In this document: piece after piece, positions 15,249 through 16,479 of the stretch | Numbering within the stretch: the first letter of the stretch is position 1 | Layout: each line of letters opens with the position of its first letter | Assembly: GCA_007123695.1 (NCBI GenBank) | Contig: SLGN01000202.1 | Span: forward strand, 1 to 16,479 | DNA from: Verrucomicrobiales bacterium | Lineage (GTDB): Bacteria > Verrucomicrobiota > Verrucomicrobiia > Verrucomicrobiales > DEV007 | Reading direction: 5' to 3' | DNA: 16,479 nt | The notes under the pieces: model-generated | Database searches by the model: none | Told to the model about the DNA's origin: nothing | What the model saw: the letters and a program-made list of their open reading frames with translations, nothing else | Program-made: the position numbers and the translations under genes

Positions 15249-16259
15249 TCAACGTCCGGTAAAGTCCTCGGGTCTCATGTCCTGCTTGAAGGCGTCCGGT
15301 CTTCCGCCCGAATTGTTCGGCTCGAAGGGACCGACCGTGTCGCTCCTGACCCCATCCTCCGGAATGAGGTCCTCGCGCCCCAGCGCCCAGAGCATGCCCT
15401 GGACGGAAAGGCGGCGCATTGAGGGATCGCGGAAGTCGTAGGGATGCCCAAGCGTGGTAGTGAAGACCCGGCCTTTGCCGTCTTCGAAGCCCGTGCGGAA
15501 GAGCGTCCAGGCGACCGGATTCACGAGCGGGAAGCGGTCGGTCTGGCCGCGCTCGATCTTTTGTGATTTCAGCGCTTCGCCGTTGAGGAGCAGTTCGGGT
15601 TCGCCCGCGAAGGTGTCGCCGCCGCCTTCGACGTGGTAGAGCCACGAGTACGCGTCGAAGCTGGAGACGCCGCGCAGCACGGGGTGCCCCGCCGCGCCCT
15701 CCCGCACCGTCACGCGGGTGAGCGGCGCCTTGCCGTCGTCGAAATGGCCGTGGTGGGTGATCCATTTCTGCCCCAGCAGCTCGCGGAGCAGTCCGCCGCC
15801 TCCGTAGCTGTTCGGCTGGTCGGGATTCGACTGGAAGCCCCAGCCTTCCATCGCGGGATCGTGGCCGAAGCGGAAGGCGTGGGTCGAGGTGCGGAACGCG
15901 ACGATCGGGCGCCCGCTCCCGAAGTAGTCGAGCAGATGGGCGAATCGCTCCTCGGGCAGGTTTCGGAAGCGCAGGTAGAAGACCAGCAGATCGGCGTCGG
16001 CGAGTTCCTCGGTCATCGTCAGCGAGGTTTGCTCGACGGGGCGCACGTAGCCCTCCTCGTCGACCGAGAAGCCGACAACGGTCTCGAAGCCGAAATCGCG
16101 CTCCAGCATCTTCGCGAGCATGGGCAGCGACTCCTCCGAGCGGTATTCGTCGTCGCCAGCGAGGAAGACCACTTTGGTTCGCTCCTCGGCGTGGCCTGGA
16201 ATGGCCGCCGGGCCGCAGGCGATCCAAATCAACAAGGCGGCGGCGAAGGTGGAGCGCAT
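15249..16259 (-). CDS. Secreted ThuA-like domain protein
   Basis: 336-residue protein. The frame is open to 16364 and beyond, but the ATG at 16259 has a strong Shine-Dalgarno sequence (GGAGGT, 4 bases upstream) and begins a signal peptide (hydrophobic to about residue 20, cleavage probably after PGHA at 24). The mature part matches the ThuA-like class I glutamine-amidotransferase-like fold, with KVVFLAGDDEYRSEE (29-43), LLVFYLRFRNLPEE (91-104), RPIVAFRTSTHAF (117-129) and GRVFTTTLGHPYDFRDPSMR (263-282). ThuA was named for trehalose utilisation, but the secreted versions in these phyla have no proven substrate. A catalytic cysteine triad is not evident. A candidate promoter lies 77 bp upstream. 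The SHD1 gene follows 96 bp downstream. Confidence 0.88.
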   Translation of the reverse strand: MRSTFAAALLIWIACGPAAIPGHAEERTKVVFLAGDDEYRSEESLPMLAKMLERDFGFETVVGFSVDEEGYVRPVEQTSLTMTEELADADLLVFYLRFRNLPEERFAHLLDYFGSGRPIVAFRTSTHAFRFGHDPAMEGWGFQSNPDQPNSYGGGGLLRELLGQKWITHHGHFDDGKAPLTRVTVREGAAGHPVLRGVSSFDAYSWLYHVEGGGDTFAGEPELLLNGEALKSQKIERGQTDRFPLVNPVAWTLFRTGFEDGKGRVFTTTLGHPYDFRDPSMRRLSVQGMLWALGREDLIPEDGVRSDTVGPFEPNNSGGRPDAFKQDMRPEDFTGR

Positions 16260-16263
16260 GGGC

Positions 16264-16269
16264 ACCTCC
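16264..16269 (-). promoter_or_regulatory. Shine-Dalgarno sequence deciding the ThuA-like start
   Basis: GGAGGT on the - strand ends 4 bases before the ATG at 16259. It is the clearest ribosome binding site in the window and argues against the longer reading frame that starts at TTG 16364. Confidence 0.6.
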
Positions 16270-16329
16270 GAAGCCGCGCTCTTGTGTCCGGATGGGGCGG
16301 ATTGGGCGGGTGGAGGCGAGGGTTTCATT

Positions 16330-16479
16330 GTGACCAAGCTAGGCGAACCGGATGCGGCTGACAAGCCGTTCGCGAAAACACCGCCCGAGACGCCCGAGAC
16401 GCCCGAGACGCCCGAGACGCCCGAGACGCCCGAGACGCCCGAGACGCCCGAGACGCCCGAGACGCCCGAGACGCCCGAG
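16330..16479 (+). CDS. Possible partial gene encoding a Pro-Glu-Thr repeat protein
   Basis: An open frame begins with GTG at 16330 and runs off the window (50 codons). It starts MTKLGEPDAADKPFAKTP and continues as repeated Pro-Glu-Thr. A GAGGG (16318-16322) lies 7 bases upstream, a reasonable ribosome binding position. The frame is divergent from the ThuA-like gene. Against it, the 9-base repeat has no stop in any of the six frames, so openness is uninformative, and a candidate leftward promoter lies within it. The product is not recognised. If real, the repeat would be a flexible acidic linker or surface stalk. Confidence 0.25.
   Translation, partial: MTKLGEPDAADKPFAKTPPETPETPETPETPETPETPETPETPETPETPE
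16336..16364 (-). promoter_or_regulatory. Candidate promoter for the ThuA-like gene
   Basis: On the - strand, TTGTCA (16364-16359, 5 of 6 consensus) and TAGCTT (16341-16336, 3 of 6) are separated by 17 bases. Transcription would start near 16329, giving a leader of about 70 bases before the ATG at 16259. The site overlaps the possible + strand gene beginning at 16330, so both may not be real. Confidence 0.3.
16382..16479. repeat. Tandem array of a 9-bp unit, cut by the window edge
   Basis: CGCCCGAGA is repeated head to tail with no variation: ten full copies plus eight bases of an eleventh at the window end. Because 9 is a multiple of 3, length changes preserve reading frame. Perfect identity suggests recent expansion or slippage, and its place at the edge suggests the assembly may stop because of it. 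Confidence 0.95.

Noticed and set aside
16260..16364. Longer N-terminus for the ThuA-like protein from TTG 16364
   Set aside because: The added residues are low-complexity Ser/Pro. A strong Shine-Dalgarno sequence and a signal peptide support ATG 16259.
16382..16479. CRISPR-like repeat array
   Set aside because: The units are 9 bp, contiguous and without spacers, so this is a simple tandem repeat.

Overview
The window is GC-rich bacterial chromosome, most likely from Verrucomicrobiota, with Planctomycetota the alternative. The evidence is family content. It has a DUF1592-type 'planctomycete cytochrome' protein followed by a DUF1552 protein, an SHD1-domain protein, a secreted ThuA-like protein, a YdjY-domain protein, a secreted prenyltransferase/squalene-cyclase-repeat protein and a RAYT-type transposase, a set typical of these phyla. 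Most starts lack a Shine-Dalgarno sequence. The window ends inside a tandem repeat, so the right end may be an assembly or contig edge.

Left half, all on +: tyrS (198-1370), a di-haem DUF1587/1595/1592/1588/1585 protein (1543-3903), a Tat-exported DUF1552 protein 25 bp later (3929-5188), and a large exported protein combining a TolB-like beta-propeller, an M28 zinc aminopeptidase domain and a PDZ domain (5311-8340). The last three look like an extracytoplasmic oxidation/degradation module. The DUF1592/DUF1552 pairing is known; the substrate is not.

Middle: an AT-richer 368-bp non-coding stretch (8341-8708) with an 18-bp direct repeat and several hairpins. It precedes a RAYT/Y1-type HUH transposase (8709-9803) whose codon choice differs from its neighbours and whose usual catalytic tyrosine seems to be replaced by valine. 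The transposase converges on the leftward genes, with a hairpin over both stop codons.

Right half, all on -, in transcription order: ThuA-like protein (16259-15249), SHD1-domain protein (15152-13608), a conserved cytoplasmic protein of unknown function with a degenerate nucleotidyltransferase-like GRFxPF motif (13300-11900), a YdjY-domain protein (11811-11053) and a prenyltransferase-repeat protein (11012-9822). Four of these five carry export signals. The last two are 40 bp apart and probably co-transcribed.

Right edge: about eleven copies of a 9-bp repeat (16382-16479). Read on +, it lies in an open frame from a GTG at 16330 that would encode a Pro-Glu-Thr repeat tail.

No rRNA, tRNA, CRISPR array or integrase was found. 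The least explained parts are the RAYT neighbourhood with its scattered GC-rich palindromes, the degenerate nucleotidyltransferase-like protein and the terminal repeat.
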